A DNA stretch of 9,492 nt from Candidatus Omnitrophica bacterium CG1_02_40_15. Its GTDB lineage: Bacteria > Omnitrophota > Gorgyraeia > Gorgyraeales > Gorgyraeaceae. Position numbers and translations under genes: made by a program. Positions 1 through 7,300 of the stretch are shown one piece after another. The number at the start of each line of letters is the position of its first letter. Position 1 is the stretch's first letter. The notes under the pieces were generated by a model that was not told where the DNA came from, did no database searches, and worked only from the letters and a program-made list of their open reading frames with translations. The DNA lies in NCBI GenBank assembly GCA_001871815.1, contig MNVP01000063.1, positions 1 through 9,492 of the forward strand. The letters are read 5' to 3'.

Positions 1-815
1 TAAATCAGTGTATACATACAGGTTTTGGAATTAATTATTTCAAAGAGGTTTTAACAGGGCCTGAATATGCTGATAGGTTTATTAAAAAGATTAAAGATAT
101 GCCGGATATAGAAATTAGTTTAAAGTCGCTTGTGGTTAAATTGACGGATGATAAAACTATTACATTTTTAAAACCAGGGAAACTTGAAACTGTCAAAGCA
201 AAAGCAATTATCATGGCCACAGGATGCAGGGAAAAGACAAGAGAGATGGTGCATATACAGGGCACAAGGCCTGCAGGAATTTTTTCAGCCGGGTTGGCTC
301 AGAAATTGATAAATATAGAGGGCCTTTTACCCGGCAAAGAAATTGTAATTATTGGCTCAGGGGATATAGGCCTTATTATGGCGAGGAGGTTTGCGCTGGA
401 AGGCGCAAAGGTAAAGGCTATTATTGAAATCCAGAAAGAAACGAGAGGGCTTTTGCGTAATATGGCGCAATGCGTAGAGGATTTTGATATACCTTTTTAT
501 TTTAACCATAAAATTTCAAGGATTTACGGAAAAGATAGGGTAGAAAAGGTGAGCGTACTAAAGGTAGACGATAATTTTAATGAAATCCCTGGCTCTTTAT
601 TTGAAATTAAATGCGACACTATATTGATATCAGTGGGCCTTATTTCCGAGAACGAGCTTATAGAGATGGCAGGGGTTAAGATAGAAGAGAATAAAACATC
701 TGTACCAGGAATTTTTGTATGCGGCAATTCTTTTAAAATATACGATATGGTGGATTCTGTCACAGAAGATAGCATACTTACAGGCAAGCTCGCTGCAACC
801 TATATAACAACTTGA
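1..815 (+). CDS. NAD(P)/FAD-dependent oxidoreductase, GlpA-associated type (5' end outside window)
   Basis: The frame is open from the window edge (first full codon at 3) to TGA at 813-815, giving 270 residues; the first methionine at 99 is internal, because the upstream in-frame sequence continues the domain. Seen: an ATGCREKTR motif (216-242), typical of this branch of pyridine nucleotide-disulfide oxidoreductases, then a Rossmann nucleotide-binding motif GSGDIG (354-371), and near the C-terminus a GIFVCGN stretch of the kind that closes the FAD site. Family members are usually a little over 400 residues, so about 140 residues including the first FAD-binding GxGxxG lie upstream. In Firmicutes and Thermotogae this protein is typically encoded between a GlpA-like FAD dehydrogenase and a DUF1667 protein; the DUF1667 gene follows here. 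By inference it is a cytoplasmic electron-transfer subunit of a glycerol-3-phosphate dehydrogenase-like complex; the substrate is unproven. The stop codon lies inside a palindrome. Confidence 0.9.
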   Translation, partial: NQCIHTGFGINYFKEVLTGPEYADRFIKKIKDMPDIEISLKSLVVKLTDDKTITFLKPGKLETVKAKAIIMATGCREKTREMVHIQGTRPAGIFSAGLAQKLINIEGLLPGKEIVIIGSGDIGLIMARRFALEGAKVKAIIEIQKETRGLLRNMAQCVEDFDIPFYFNHKISRIYGKDRVEKVSVLKVDDNFNEIPGSLFEIKCDTILISVGLISENELIEMAGVKIEENKTSVPGIFVCGNSFKIYDMVDSVTEDSILTGKLAATYITT

Positions 816-844
816 CATTTCAACAATGTTAAAGTGTCAAGTTG
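808..844. repeat. 37-bp palindrome overlapping the oxidoreductase stop codon
   Basis: The outer arms CAACTTGACA (808-817) and TGTCAAGTTG (835-844) are perfect inverted repeats. Pairing continues inward with one T-G wobble (818/834) and one mismatch (821/831) to a 3-base loop at 825-827. The TGA stop of the upstream gene (813-815) is part of the left arm. No T-run follows, so it is not a standard intrinsic terminator. A half-copy with clear similarity to its reverse complement occurs at 9207-9227. Confidence 0.8.
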
Positions 845-857
845 TTGAGATTATTAT

Positions 858-1217
858 ATGATGACAAAGAAGTTGACTTGCATAGAATGCCCGAAAGGGT
901 GCAGGCTTATAGTTGATGTAGAAGACGGGAAAGTGGCCATGGTTACTGGAAATGAATGCCCTAAGGGAGAAAAATACGCAGTATCTGAGATTGAAAATCC
1001 AGCCAGGATCCTGACCTCTAGTGTTTTAAGCCAGGGCTTTGGATTAAAAATGATCCCTGTCAGGACTGATAAGCCAATGCCTAAATCCAGAATTTTCGAT
1101 GCGATGAATGAGGTTAGAAAAATCAGGGTTACCACGCCTTTAAAGTCAGAAGATATTATTGTTAAAAATTTTTTAGGGCTGGGCGTAAACCTTATTGCGA
1201 CAAGAAAGGCAGAATGA
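858..1217 (+). CDS. DUF1667 four-cysteine protein, oxidoreductase partner
   Basis: This small protein (119 residues) has cysteines at 8, 11, 15 and 34, arranged CxxCPKGC and later CPKG. The pattern resembles the N-terminal Fe-S binding region of molybdopterin oxidoreductases, so a bound [4Fe-4S] cluster or metal is likely, though not shown. The C-terminal half carries VRTDKPMPK and a LGLGVNLIATR ending typical of DUF1667. Length is normal for the family. There are two possible ATG starts (858 and 861), and no strong Shine-Dalgarno separates them. It follows the FAD oxidoreductase by 42 bp, the usual gene order for the GlpA-like / oxidoreductase / DUF1667 cluster, so the two proteins probably act together. 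Its TGA stop (1215-1217) sits in a TGAACCCCGCC string that also begins the repeat at 7489, so the stop may belong to a repeat element. Confidence 0.9.
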   Translation: MMTKKLTCIECPKGCRLIVDVEDGKVAMVTGNECPKGEKYAVSEIENPARILTSSVLSQGFGLKMIPVRTDKPMPKSRIFDAMNEVRKIRVTTPLKSEDIIVKNFLGLGVNLIATRKAE

Positions 1218-1269
1218 ACCCCGCCATTCCTAAAGAAGGGCCGGGGATAGAGAAAGGAAGGGCGGGGTG
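1215..1269. repeat. CCCGCC...GGCGGG inverted-repeat element, copy 1
   Basis: Left arm CCCCGCCATTCCT (1219-1231) pairs with AGGAAGGGCGGGG (1255-1267), with one mismatch at 1226/1260. The 12 bases ATGAACCCCGCC at 1214-1225 recur exactly at 7488-7499, so the element probably begins at or before the stop codon of the upstream gene. The right end reads GGCGGGGTGAAC, roughly mirroring the left end. The element fills the whole gap between the DUF1667 and Nudix genes. No T-run follows. Confidence 0.75.
1256..1260 (+). promoter_or_regulatory. Shine-Dalgarno of the Nudix gene inside a repeat arm
   Basis: GGAAG lies 6 bases before the GTG start at 1267. It is the only plausible ribosome binding site there and is part of the right arm of the inverted repeat, so folding of the repeat in the mRNA would mask both the site and the start codon. 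Confidence 0.5.
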
Positions 1270-1704
1270 AACAAAGAATTTTCAGCGGGAGCTGTAATTT
1301 TTAAAAGAGAAGGCGATAAAATACTATTTCTTGTGATATACAGTAAGAGGAATAATATATGGAGCTTTCCTAAAGGCCATTTGGAGCGCGGGGAGACTGA
1401 AAAACAAGCTGCTTTAAGGGAGATAAAAGAAGAAGTCGGTTTGGATAATTTACAGTTTGTGGAAGGTTTTATAGAAAAAATAAGATATGATACTGTAAGC
1501 AAGCGCCTGCCTTTTCAAGGGGAAAGAATAGAAAAATATGTGACATATTTTTTGTGCGAAATAAAATTTCAGGATATAATAGTGGATGGCAGAGAAATAG
1601 CAGATTATAAATTTTTGCCTTTAGATAAGGCAGAACAAATGATCAAATTCCGCAATTTAACTATTTTACTTAGGAGAGCTTATGATTTTTTACAAGGCAT
1701 GTAA
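1267..1704 (+). CDS. Nudix hydrolase, Ap4A-hydrolase-like
   Basis: A complete 145-residue protein with a perfect Nudix box at residues 37-59 (Gx5Ex7REIKEEVGL: G37, E43, R51, E52, E55, E56, G58). The E52/E55/E56 carboxylates are the expected metal ligands. The sequence before the box, WSFPKGHLERGE, resembles asymmetrical diadenosine tetraphosphate hydrolases (NUDT2-like), which cleave Ap4A to ATP and AMP; substrate assignment within Nudix proteins is uncertain. No signal peptide, so it is cytoplasmic. Translation starts with GTG at 1267, chosen because a Shine-Dalgarno lies just upstream and residues 1-12 form the expected first strand (SAGAVIF). The end overlaps the next gene by 23 bp. It may be cotranscribed with the oxidoreductase genes upstream, since no promoter is evident in the gap. 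Confidence 0.92.
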   Translation: MNKEFSAGAVIFKREGDKILFLVIYSKRNNIWSFPKGHLERGETEKQAALREIKEEVGLDNLQFVEGFIEKIRYDTVSKRLPFQGERIEKYVTYFLCEIKFQDIIVDGREIADYKFLPLDKAEQMIKFRNLTILLRRAYDFLQGM

Positions 1705-2296
1705 ATTTTACGCAATTATCGCCGGGCTTATGTTTTTAAGCGGTTGTTCTGTTGTGAAATTTACAGGCGCTGCCATAGGGACTGCAGGCAAAGTGGTTTA
1801 CACAACAGCTAAGGTTACAGGCAAGGTGGTTGGAGTGACTGCAAAGGCTGCAGGTAAAACTGCTGTAGCTACAGGCAAAGGCGTCAGGACAGTAGTGAAT
1901 ATAGCAACAGGAAAACATATTGTAAAACTTACAAGGCGCGGTAATAGCCTTACTACAAACGTACTTTTAAATAGAAAAATCAAAGAGGAGCTTATTGTTG
2001 ATACAGGCGCAACAGATACTGTTATATCAAGCAGTCTTGCTAAGAAATTAGGCATATCGCTTAATAAAAGCCAGAATGTTTTATGCCAGGTAGCTGATGG
2101 CCGCACAGTGAATGGCAAGCAAGTAAGAATTAAAGAAGTAAAGGTAGGCGGGGCAAAGGTCTATAATGTCCAGGCTATTGTGCTAGATTCAGGAGAACTA
2201 GGCAATAGCCCTGGCTTACTGGGCATGTCTTTTTTAAATAATTTTGTTTTTAAGGTAGATACTGAAAAAGAATTATTAGTATTGCAAAAAAGGTAA
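1682..2296 (+). CDS. lipoprotein with 11-residue repeats and a retropepsin-like aspartic protease domain
   Basis: 204 residues. An N-terminal hydrophobic segment (9-19) ends in a lipobox L19-S20-G21-C22, so the mature protein should be lipid-anchored at C22 and face the periplasm. Residues 28-82 form about five 11-residue units rich in Gly, Lys, Thr, Ala and Val, of the form VYTTAKVTGKV / VGVTAKAAGKT. Residues 85-204 match the clan AA single-domain aspartic proteases (gag-asp / TIGR02281-like): VDTGATDTVIS with the catalytic D107-T-G, then A..LGI, and a GLLGMSFL stretch near the end, the usual flap-strand partner. Such enzymes work as dimers like retropepsin. The start ATG at 1682 has AGGAG at 1672-1676, five bases upstream. 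It overlaps the Nudix gene by 23 bp, implying cotranscription and perhaps coupled translation. The substrate is unknown. The repeat region may associate with membrane (see findings). Confidence 0.88.
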   Translation: MIFYKACKFYAIIAGLMFLSGCSVVKFTGAAIGTAGKVVYTTAKVTGKVVGVTAKAAGKTAVATGKGVRTVVNIATGKHIVKLTRRGNSLTTNVLLNRKIKEELIVDTGATDTVISSSLAKKLGISLNKSQNVLCQVADGRTVNGKQVRIKEVKVGGAKVYNVQAIVLDSGELGNSPGLLGMSFLNNFVFKVDTEKELLVLQKR

Positions 2297-2334
2297 CAAA
2301 CCGCCTATTCAATCCTATTCAAATCCTTTCACTA

Positions 2335-2363
2335 TTGACAGGGCTTAAAAGATATGATATATT
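2335..2363 (+). promoter_or_regulatory. sigma-70-type promoter of the marR-efflux operon
   Basis: A perfect -35 TTGACA (2335-2340) is followed after 17 bases by TATATT (2358-2363), a 5 of 6 match to the -10 consensus. The start of transcription would fall near 2370, at the beginning of the TAGTTAA operator. Confidence 0.75.
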
Positions 2364-2368
2364 TAATG

Positions 2369-2394
2369 TAGTTAATAGTTAACTATATTAACTA
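2369..2394. promoter_or_regulatory. MarR-type operator array (TAGTTAA half-sites)
   Basis: Outer 9-base arms TAGTTAATA (2369-2377) and TATTAACTA (2386-2394) are perfect inverted repeats. A second perfect palindrome, TAGTTAACTA (2376-2385), is nested between them. The site covers the predicted transcription start and ends 15 bases before the marR ATG. It is the expected size and symmetry for MarR dimers, so autorepression of the operon is the natural inference. Confidence 0.7.
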
Positions 2395-2409
2395 TAATGG
2401 AGGTTAAAT

Positions 2410-2856
2410 ATGAAGATGCCTATAGAGGAATTCGCTGACAAGATAAACGATATCATACCGGTTATGATAAGGGAGTTTGCAAAGCGCCAGGTGAATGAAC
2501 TTTCCAAAGGCAAGATTACCCTGCCGCAGCTTTTAATTTTAGGTTTTCTGGAAAAAAGCAAAGAGGCAAAGATGACAGACCTTGCTCATTTTATGTCTGT
2601 GTCCACCGCTGCTATGACAGGCCTAATAGAAAGGCTTGTGAAATACGGTTATGCAGTCAGGGATCAAGAGCCGGGTGATAGAAGGGTTGTTAAGATCAAA
2701 CTTACTCTAAAAGGCAGGGATATTATAAAAAAGATTAACTATCAGCGCAGGCAGATGATTATTGATATATTTGCCAAGGTTTCAGAGCATGACAGATCAG
2801 ATTACCTTAGAGTTCTTACAAAGATAGAAGAGATGCTTTCGGAGCAGGCAAAATGA
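2410..2856 (+). CDS. MarR-family transcriptional repressor
   Basis: 148 residues, typical length. The winged helix-turn-helix spans roughly residues 38-100: LPQLLILGFLE, the MTDLAHFMSVSTAAMTGLIERL helices (about 55-76, including the recognition helix) and a wing with the signature PGDRR (D90-R91-R92). Flanking helices at both ends form the dimerisation region. Start ATG at 2410 has GGAGG at 2399-2403, six bases upstream. The gene sits directly behind a promoter with inverted TAGTTAA sites and overlaps the outer-membrane channel gene by ATGA, so it most likely represses its own efflux operon until a small ligand binds. The ligand cannot be told from sequence. Confidence 0.93.
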   Translation: MKMPIEEFADKINDIIPVMIREFAKRQVNELSKGKITLPQLLILGFLEKSKEAKMTDLAHFMSVSTAAMTGLIERLVKYGYAVRDQEPGDRRVVKIKLTLKGRDIIKKINYQRRQMIIDIFAKVSEHDRSDYLRVLTKIEEMLSEQAK

Positions 2857-4130
2857 AAAGAATAATGAAATTATTTGCTGAAAGCAGTTTAATAATCGCT
2901 ATTATCTATTTATTACCATTGCAGAGTTTTGCAGAAAATGTTAAGTCGGACAAATTGACGCTAGGGGAATGTTATCGCCTGGCCCTTAAGCAAAGCGAAA
3001 CAATTGCAATTGATTCAGAACTTGTCAGAGAAGCTGAGGCGCGTTTTACGCAGGCACTTGGCACGCTTTTGCCTCAGGTGTCTTTTGCATGGAGCCAAAC
3101 CAACTTGGATTCAGAAAGGGCTTTCAGCTCTTATAACCATAATGGGAGCTTTGAAAGCAAGTTTGTTTTCAAACAGACGCTTTTTTCAGGTTTTAAGGAA
3201 TTAGCAGGCATGGCAGGAAGCTCCCTGGAACAAAAACAACGCATTAGCGAAAAGAAACGAGCAGAGGAATTGCTTTTTGTTGATGTGGCTGACGCGTTTT
3301 ATCTTTTACTCGAACAGCAGGAAGATCTAAAGACTATAGGCATGATCCATAAAGCGTTGAGCGACAGAGCTAGCGAACTAAAAAAAAGAGAAGGCGTTGG
3401 TAGATCCAGGCATAGCGAATTAGTTAGCACTGAATCTCAGTTTTACAATATAGAGGCGGAAATACAGCTTGTTAAAAGCCAGGAGCTTGTTGCCAAGGAA
3501 CTCGTAGCTTTTCTTATAGGTAAAGAACCCGGGGTATTATTTGATGAAGAAGATACACCGAATTCTCTAGCGCCTGAATCGTTTTATACTGCTAACGTTG
3601 GATTAAGAGCTGATGTCAAGGCTTATGACTTTGCAACAGGCGTAGCTCAAAAAGAGGCTTATATTGCGAAGACAGCGCTTCTCCCTGTAGTGACGCTGGA
3701 AGGGAATTATTACGAAAGACGGAATACGACACCTTTAGATGTTAATTGGTCTACTATACTTAAGGTAAATGTACCTATTTTTGAAGGAACAACTACGTAT
3801 GGAAATATTAAACAAGCCAATGCTAAATCCCGTGAGGCGGAATTAACATACAAACGCGCAAAACGCCTGGCGATTCAGAATGTACATGATTCTTACGTCA
3901 AGGCTTATTCAGCTATACTTATGTCTAAAGCTATGGAAAAGGCTTTGAAGTCTGCGGAATTAAATTATTCTTTGCAAAAAGACGATTATAAAAATAATCT
4001 TGTCTCTAATCTTGACGTACTGACAGCGATTCAAAATTTCGGGAATACACGCAGAAACTATATGCACACGCTTTACGAGAAAAAACGCATGTACTGGCAA
4101 TTGGAGGCGGCAGCGGGAAATATTAAATGA
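2853..4130 (+). CDS. TolC-family outer-membrane efflux channel
   Basis: 425 residues with a Sec signal peptide: charged KRIMK start, hydrophobic core 13-23, likely cleavage after A27 (SFA|EN). No lipobox, so it differs from OprM-type lipoproteins. The mature protein shows the two tandem OEP halves of TolC proteins: the first opens LTLGECYRLALKQSE with a following LLPQVSFAWSQ strand region, and the second holds ALLPVVTLEGNYYER and a C-terminal SYVKAYSAILMSKAMEKALK / LVSNLDVLTAIQNF helical part. Length is normal. Translation is coupled to marR through a 4-bp ATGA overlap. TolC trimers form the outer-membrane exit duct for tripartite pumps, and the RND pump downstream is the obvious partner. A palindrome starts on the base after the stop codon. 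Confidence 0.93.
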   Translation: MKRIMKLFAESSLIIAIIYLLPLQSFAENVKSDKLTLGECYRLALKQSETIAIDSELVREAEARFTQALGTLLPQVSFAWSQTNLDSERAFSSYNHNGSFESKFVFKQTLFSGFKELAGMAGSSLEQKQRISEKKRAEELLFVDVADAFYLLLEQQEDLKTIGMIHKALSDRASELKKREGVGRSRHSELVSTESQFYNIEAEIQLVKSQELVAKELVAFLIGKEPGVLFDEEDTPNSLAPESFYTANVGLRADVKAYDFATGVAQKEAYIAKTALLPVVTLEGNYYERRNTTPLDVNWSTILKVNVPIFEGTTTYGNIKQANAKSREAELTYKRAKRLAIQNVHDSYVKAYSAILMSKAMEKALKSAELNYSLQKDDYKNNLVSNLDVLTAIQNFGNTRRNYMHTLYEKKRMYWQLEAAAGNIK

Positions 4131-4175
4131 AGACATTACTTACGGAAACCATAGGTTTCCGTAAGTAATTTGTCT
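4131..4175. repeat. long hairpin H1 directly after the tolC-like stop
   Basis: The arms are perfect from 4136/4168 inward to a 3-base ATA loop (4151-4153), with core TTACGGAAACC / GGTTTCCGTAA. After a 2-base bulge (4169-4170) pairing extends by AGACA (4131-4135) with TGTCT (4171-4175), giving a 20-bp stem. It starts on the first base after the stop. There is no following T-run, so termination is not assured. Its core resembles H2 (TTACG, AAA and a final C shared). Confidence 0.8.
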
Positions 4176-4181
4176 GAATTT

Positions 4182-4232
4182 ATCCCGCCCTTTTAGCAAT
4201 TTTTCTCAGTTTGCTATTCAAAAGGGCGGGAT
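4182..4232. repeat. CCCGCC...GGCGGG inverted-repeat element, copy 2
   Basis: ATCCCGCCCTTTT (4182-4194) pairs perfectly with AAAAGGGCGGGAT (4220-4232). A further AGCAA (4195-4199) pairs with TTGCT (4211-4215) across a 4-base bulge. It is 51 bp long and GC-rich at its ends in an AT-rich gap. The preceding CTGAAT and the following ATTCAA suggest the ends extend a few bases on each side. It lies between hairpins H1 and H2. Confidence 0.8.
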
Positions 4233-4268
4233 TCAATTCGCACAAAACAAGAAGTGACTCAAAGAAGA

Positions 4269-4303
4269 TGTAGTTACGAAAATCAAAGATTTTCGTAACT
4301 ACA
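4269..4303. repeat. hairpin H2 upstream of the RND pump gene
   Basis: A perfect 16-bp stem (4269-4284 with 4288-4303) closes on an AAA loop; the core is GTTACGAAAATC / GATTTTCGTAAC. It lies 26 bases before the RND ATG, so it would be in the mRNA leader of the pump gene. No T-run follows. With H1 and CCCGCC copy 2 it occupies most of the 199-bp gap at 4131-4329, in which I see no gene. Confidence 0.8.
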
Positions 4304-4329
4304 GTGCTCATTGAAGAGGATAAGATAAA

Positions 4330-7300
4330 ATGACGCTTTCTGATATAGCGATTAAAAACCCGGTTTTTTCATGGATGTTGATGATAGGGCTTATGCTGTT
4401 CGGGCTTATAAGTTTTAATATGCTGGGCGTGAGCCAGCTGCCTGATGTTGACTTTCCAGTTGTTTCTGTAAGTCTTACATGGGAAGGCGCTGCGCCGGAG
4501 GTTATGGAATCAGACGTGGTGGATATTGTAGAAGGCGCGATAATGGGCGTCCAAGGCGTACGCGATGTCTCGTCTCAGATACGGCAGGGGAACGCGAATG
4601 TTACAGTCGAATTTGAGCTTGACAGAAATATTGATGTAGCTATGCAGGATATTCAGACAAAGATTGACCAGGCTCAGAAAAATCTTCCTAAAGATATGGA
4701 TCCTGCAGTTGTGACCAAGACCAACCCTGATGACCAGCCTATCGTATTTCTTTCAATATCTTCTGACAAGATGTCGTTGCGTGATTTGATGACATATGTT
4801 CAGAATCACGTGAAAGACAAGTTTTCCACTATTAGCGGAGTAGGCGAAATATTTTTGGGCGGATTTACAGATCGAAATCTTCGCATATGGGTGGATGCGG
4901 ATAAGCTGGGCCAGTATCAGCTGACAGTCGGGGATGTTGTTGGCGCAGTGCAGGAAGAACATCAGGAAATGCCTGCGGGACGTATTGAAGCCAAAGAAAA
5001 AGAATTTAATGTCCGCGTTATGGGCGAGGCCCTGACTACCGAGGAATTTGAGAATATCCTGATTCCAAAACGCGCAGGGCAGCCTGTATATAAGCCGATT
5101 TATTTAAAAGATGTAGCTTCTATTGAAGACGGCCTTGCGGATATCAGGCGGATTGTGCGGACCTCCGGAAAACCAGCTGTTGTTATGGGTATCCGGAAAC
5201 AGCGCGGATCCAATGAAGTTGAAGTAGCGCATAAGGTTTTGAAGCGGCTTGAAGAAGTCAAAAAAACGCTTCCCGAAGGCATGCAGGCTGTTGTGCGTTT
5301 TAACCGTACCAAGTTCAGCGAGGATTCAATCCATGAATTGACATTTACTCTTTTACTCTCAGCGCTTCTTACATCCCTTATTTGCTGGCTTTTTCTGGGT
5401 TCATGGAGCGCTACATTAAATATCCTGCTTGCTATTCCTACATCTGTTTTAGGCTCGTTTATTATAATATACTTTTTAAAATTTACTCTTAATACTTTTA
5501 CTGTTCTCGGGCTTTCTCTTGCTATCGGCATTGTCGTGGACGACGCTATTATGGTTTTGGAAAATATTGTGCGCCACAGGGAAAAAGGAATAGAACAGGT
5601 CGAAGCCGCCCGGCAGGGCGCACGCCAGATTACTTTTGCCGCGTTTGCCGCTACAATCGCGCTTATTTCAATATTTCTACCGGTGGCTTTTATGTCAGGA
5701 ATAATAGGAAAGTTCTTCTATCAGTTTGGCATGACTATTTCCATAGCTGTAGCTATTTCTCTTTTGGAAGCCTTAACGCTTGCGCCGATGCGGTGTTCGC
5801 AATTTCTTGAAATAGGAAAACGTAAGACTTTTATAGGAAAAAATATTGATAATGGCCTTCAGTATCTATCGGAACTTTATCAGGCCTGGCTTACTATGGC
5901 TTTAAATAACAGAAAAAAGGTCGTTGTCTCAGCCATACTCTTTTTTCTTGTATCCCTTTTATTCCTGGGTTTTTTACGAAAAGAGTTTGTACCGGCTCAG
6001 GATCAGAGCATGTTTATGTGCAGGCTGCAGACGCCAGTAGGCTCTTCCATTACTTTTACGGACGAACGTTTTAAAAAGGCAGAGGAGTTTGTTTTAGGCA
6101 GGCCTGAGGTAAAAAGCGTAATAAGCATAATAGGCGGTTTTGGAGGAGGGGAAGTAAACTCCGGAATGTTTTTTGTAACGTTTAAAGATCCCGGAGACCG
6201 GCCTATAGTACCTCCTGCCAGGCACAGGCTTTCGCAGGCTGAATTAATGACTGTCTTCCGCAAAAATTTAAACCAGATGCCTGATATTAAAGCCACTATC
6301 CAGGATTTATCGCTTTCCGGGTTTTCCGCGCAGAGAGGCTATCCTATTGAGTTTTCAGTGCGCGGGCCTGACTGGGAAAAATTAGCCGAATATTCGGAAA
6401 ATCTCCGCAAAGAGATGGAAAAGAACAGCCTCATGATAGATGTGGACACTGATTACCTGGTTGCTATCCCTGAAATCCGGATTATACCTGACCGGCTGAA
6501 CGCTGACGCCAGGGGGGTCAGCATGGATACCATTGGAAAAACTATTAATTCTCTTATAGGAGGAGAGCGCATCGGTAAATACACAAAAGACGGCAGGCGT
6601 TATGACGTGCGAGTCCGCTTAATACCTTCTCAACGCACCGAGAGTGAAAATATAAACAGATTATGGGTCTGGAATAACAGGGGAGAGCAGGTTAATTTAA
6701 AAGATATTGTAAAGATTACTGAAAAACTGACTCCGTTAACCATTACGCGCAAAAACAGAGAAAGGGCTATTTCTATTTTTGCCAATGTGGCTCCCGGGAA
6801 ATCTCAGGTTGCCGCCCTGGATGAAGTTAATAAAATTGCAAAAGGAATTTTACCGGAAAATTACCACATTGTTTTTAGCGGAAGCACTAAAACCTTCCAA
6901 GAATCATTTGCCAGCCTTGCGTTTGCATTCTGGCTGGGCATTATTGTCGCATACATGATCCTGGCGTCGCAGTTTAATAATTACATTCATCCGATTTCAG
7001 TGCTTTTTGCTCTTCCTTTTAGCATTTCCGGGGCTTTTATAGCCTTGTGGATTGCAGGCCAGTCATTAAATATTTATAGTATTATCGGCCTTATTCTTCT
7101 AATGGGCATTGTTCAAAAAAACTCTATTCTTCTGATTGATTTTACCAATCAGTTCCGGGACGAGGAGAACATCGCTCCTCGCGAGGCATTATTAAAAGCG
7201 TGCCCTACGCGGTTACGCCCAATTCTCATGACTGCAATATCCACTGTAGGCGCAGCAATACCTCCGGCGCTGGCTTTAGGGCCTGGCGCTGAAACTCGTA

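Noticed and set aside
224..427. 67-codon plus-strand frame inside the oxidoreductase gene
   Set aside because: It is out of frame with the clear Rossmann-domain coding and has no homology signal.
812..840. TTGACA as a -35 promoter element for the DUF1667 gene
   Set aside because: At 17-base spacing the -10 position reads TGTCAA, a poor match; the TTGACA is better explained as part of the palindrome.
1219..1267. Intrinsic terminator between the DUF1667 and Nudix genes
   Set aside because: No T-run follows and the right arm runs straight into the Nudix start codon.
1798..2118. 106-codon minus-strand open frame opposite the lipoprotein gene
   Set aside because: It is explained by the low-complexity repeat coding of the opposite strand; there is no ribosome site or domain.
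808..4303. CRISPR array
   Set aside because: The palindromes are widely spaced, differ in sequence and have no regular spacers; no cas gene is present.
4131..4329. Remnant of an adaptor (MFP) gene in the gap
   Set aside because: The 199 bp is almost entirely hairpins and the CCCGCC repeat; I saw no HlyD-like sequence in it.
5100..5531. 143-codon minus-strand open frame inside the RND gene
   Set aside because: It lies wholly within a strongly supported RND coding region and its translation shows no recognisable domain; it is a shadow frame.
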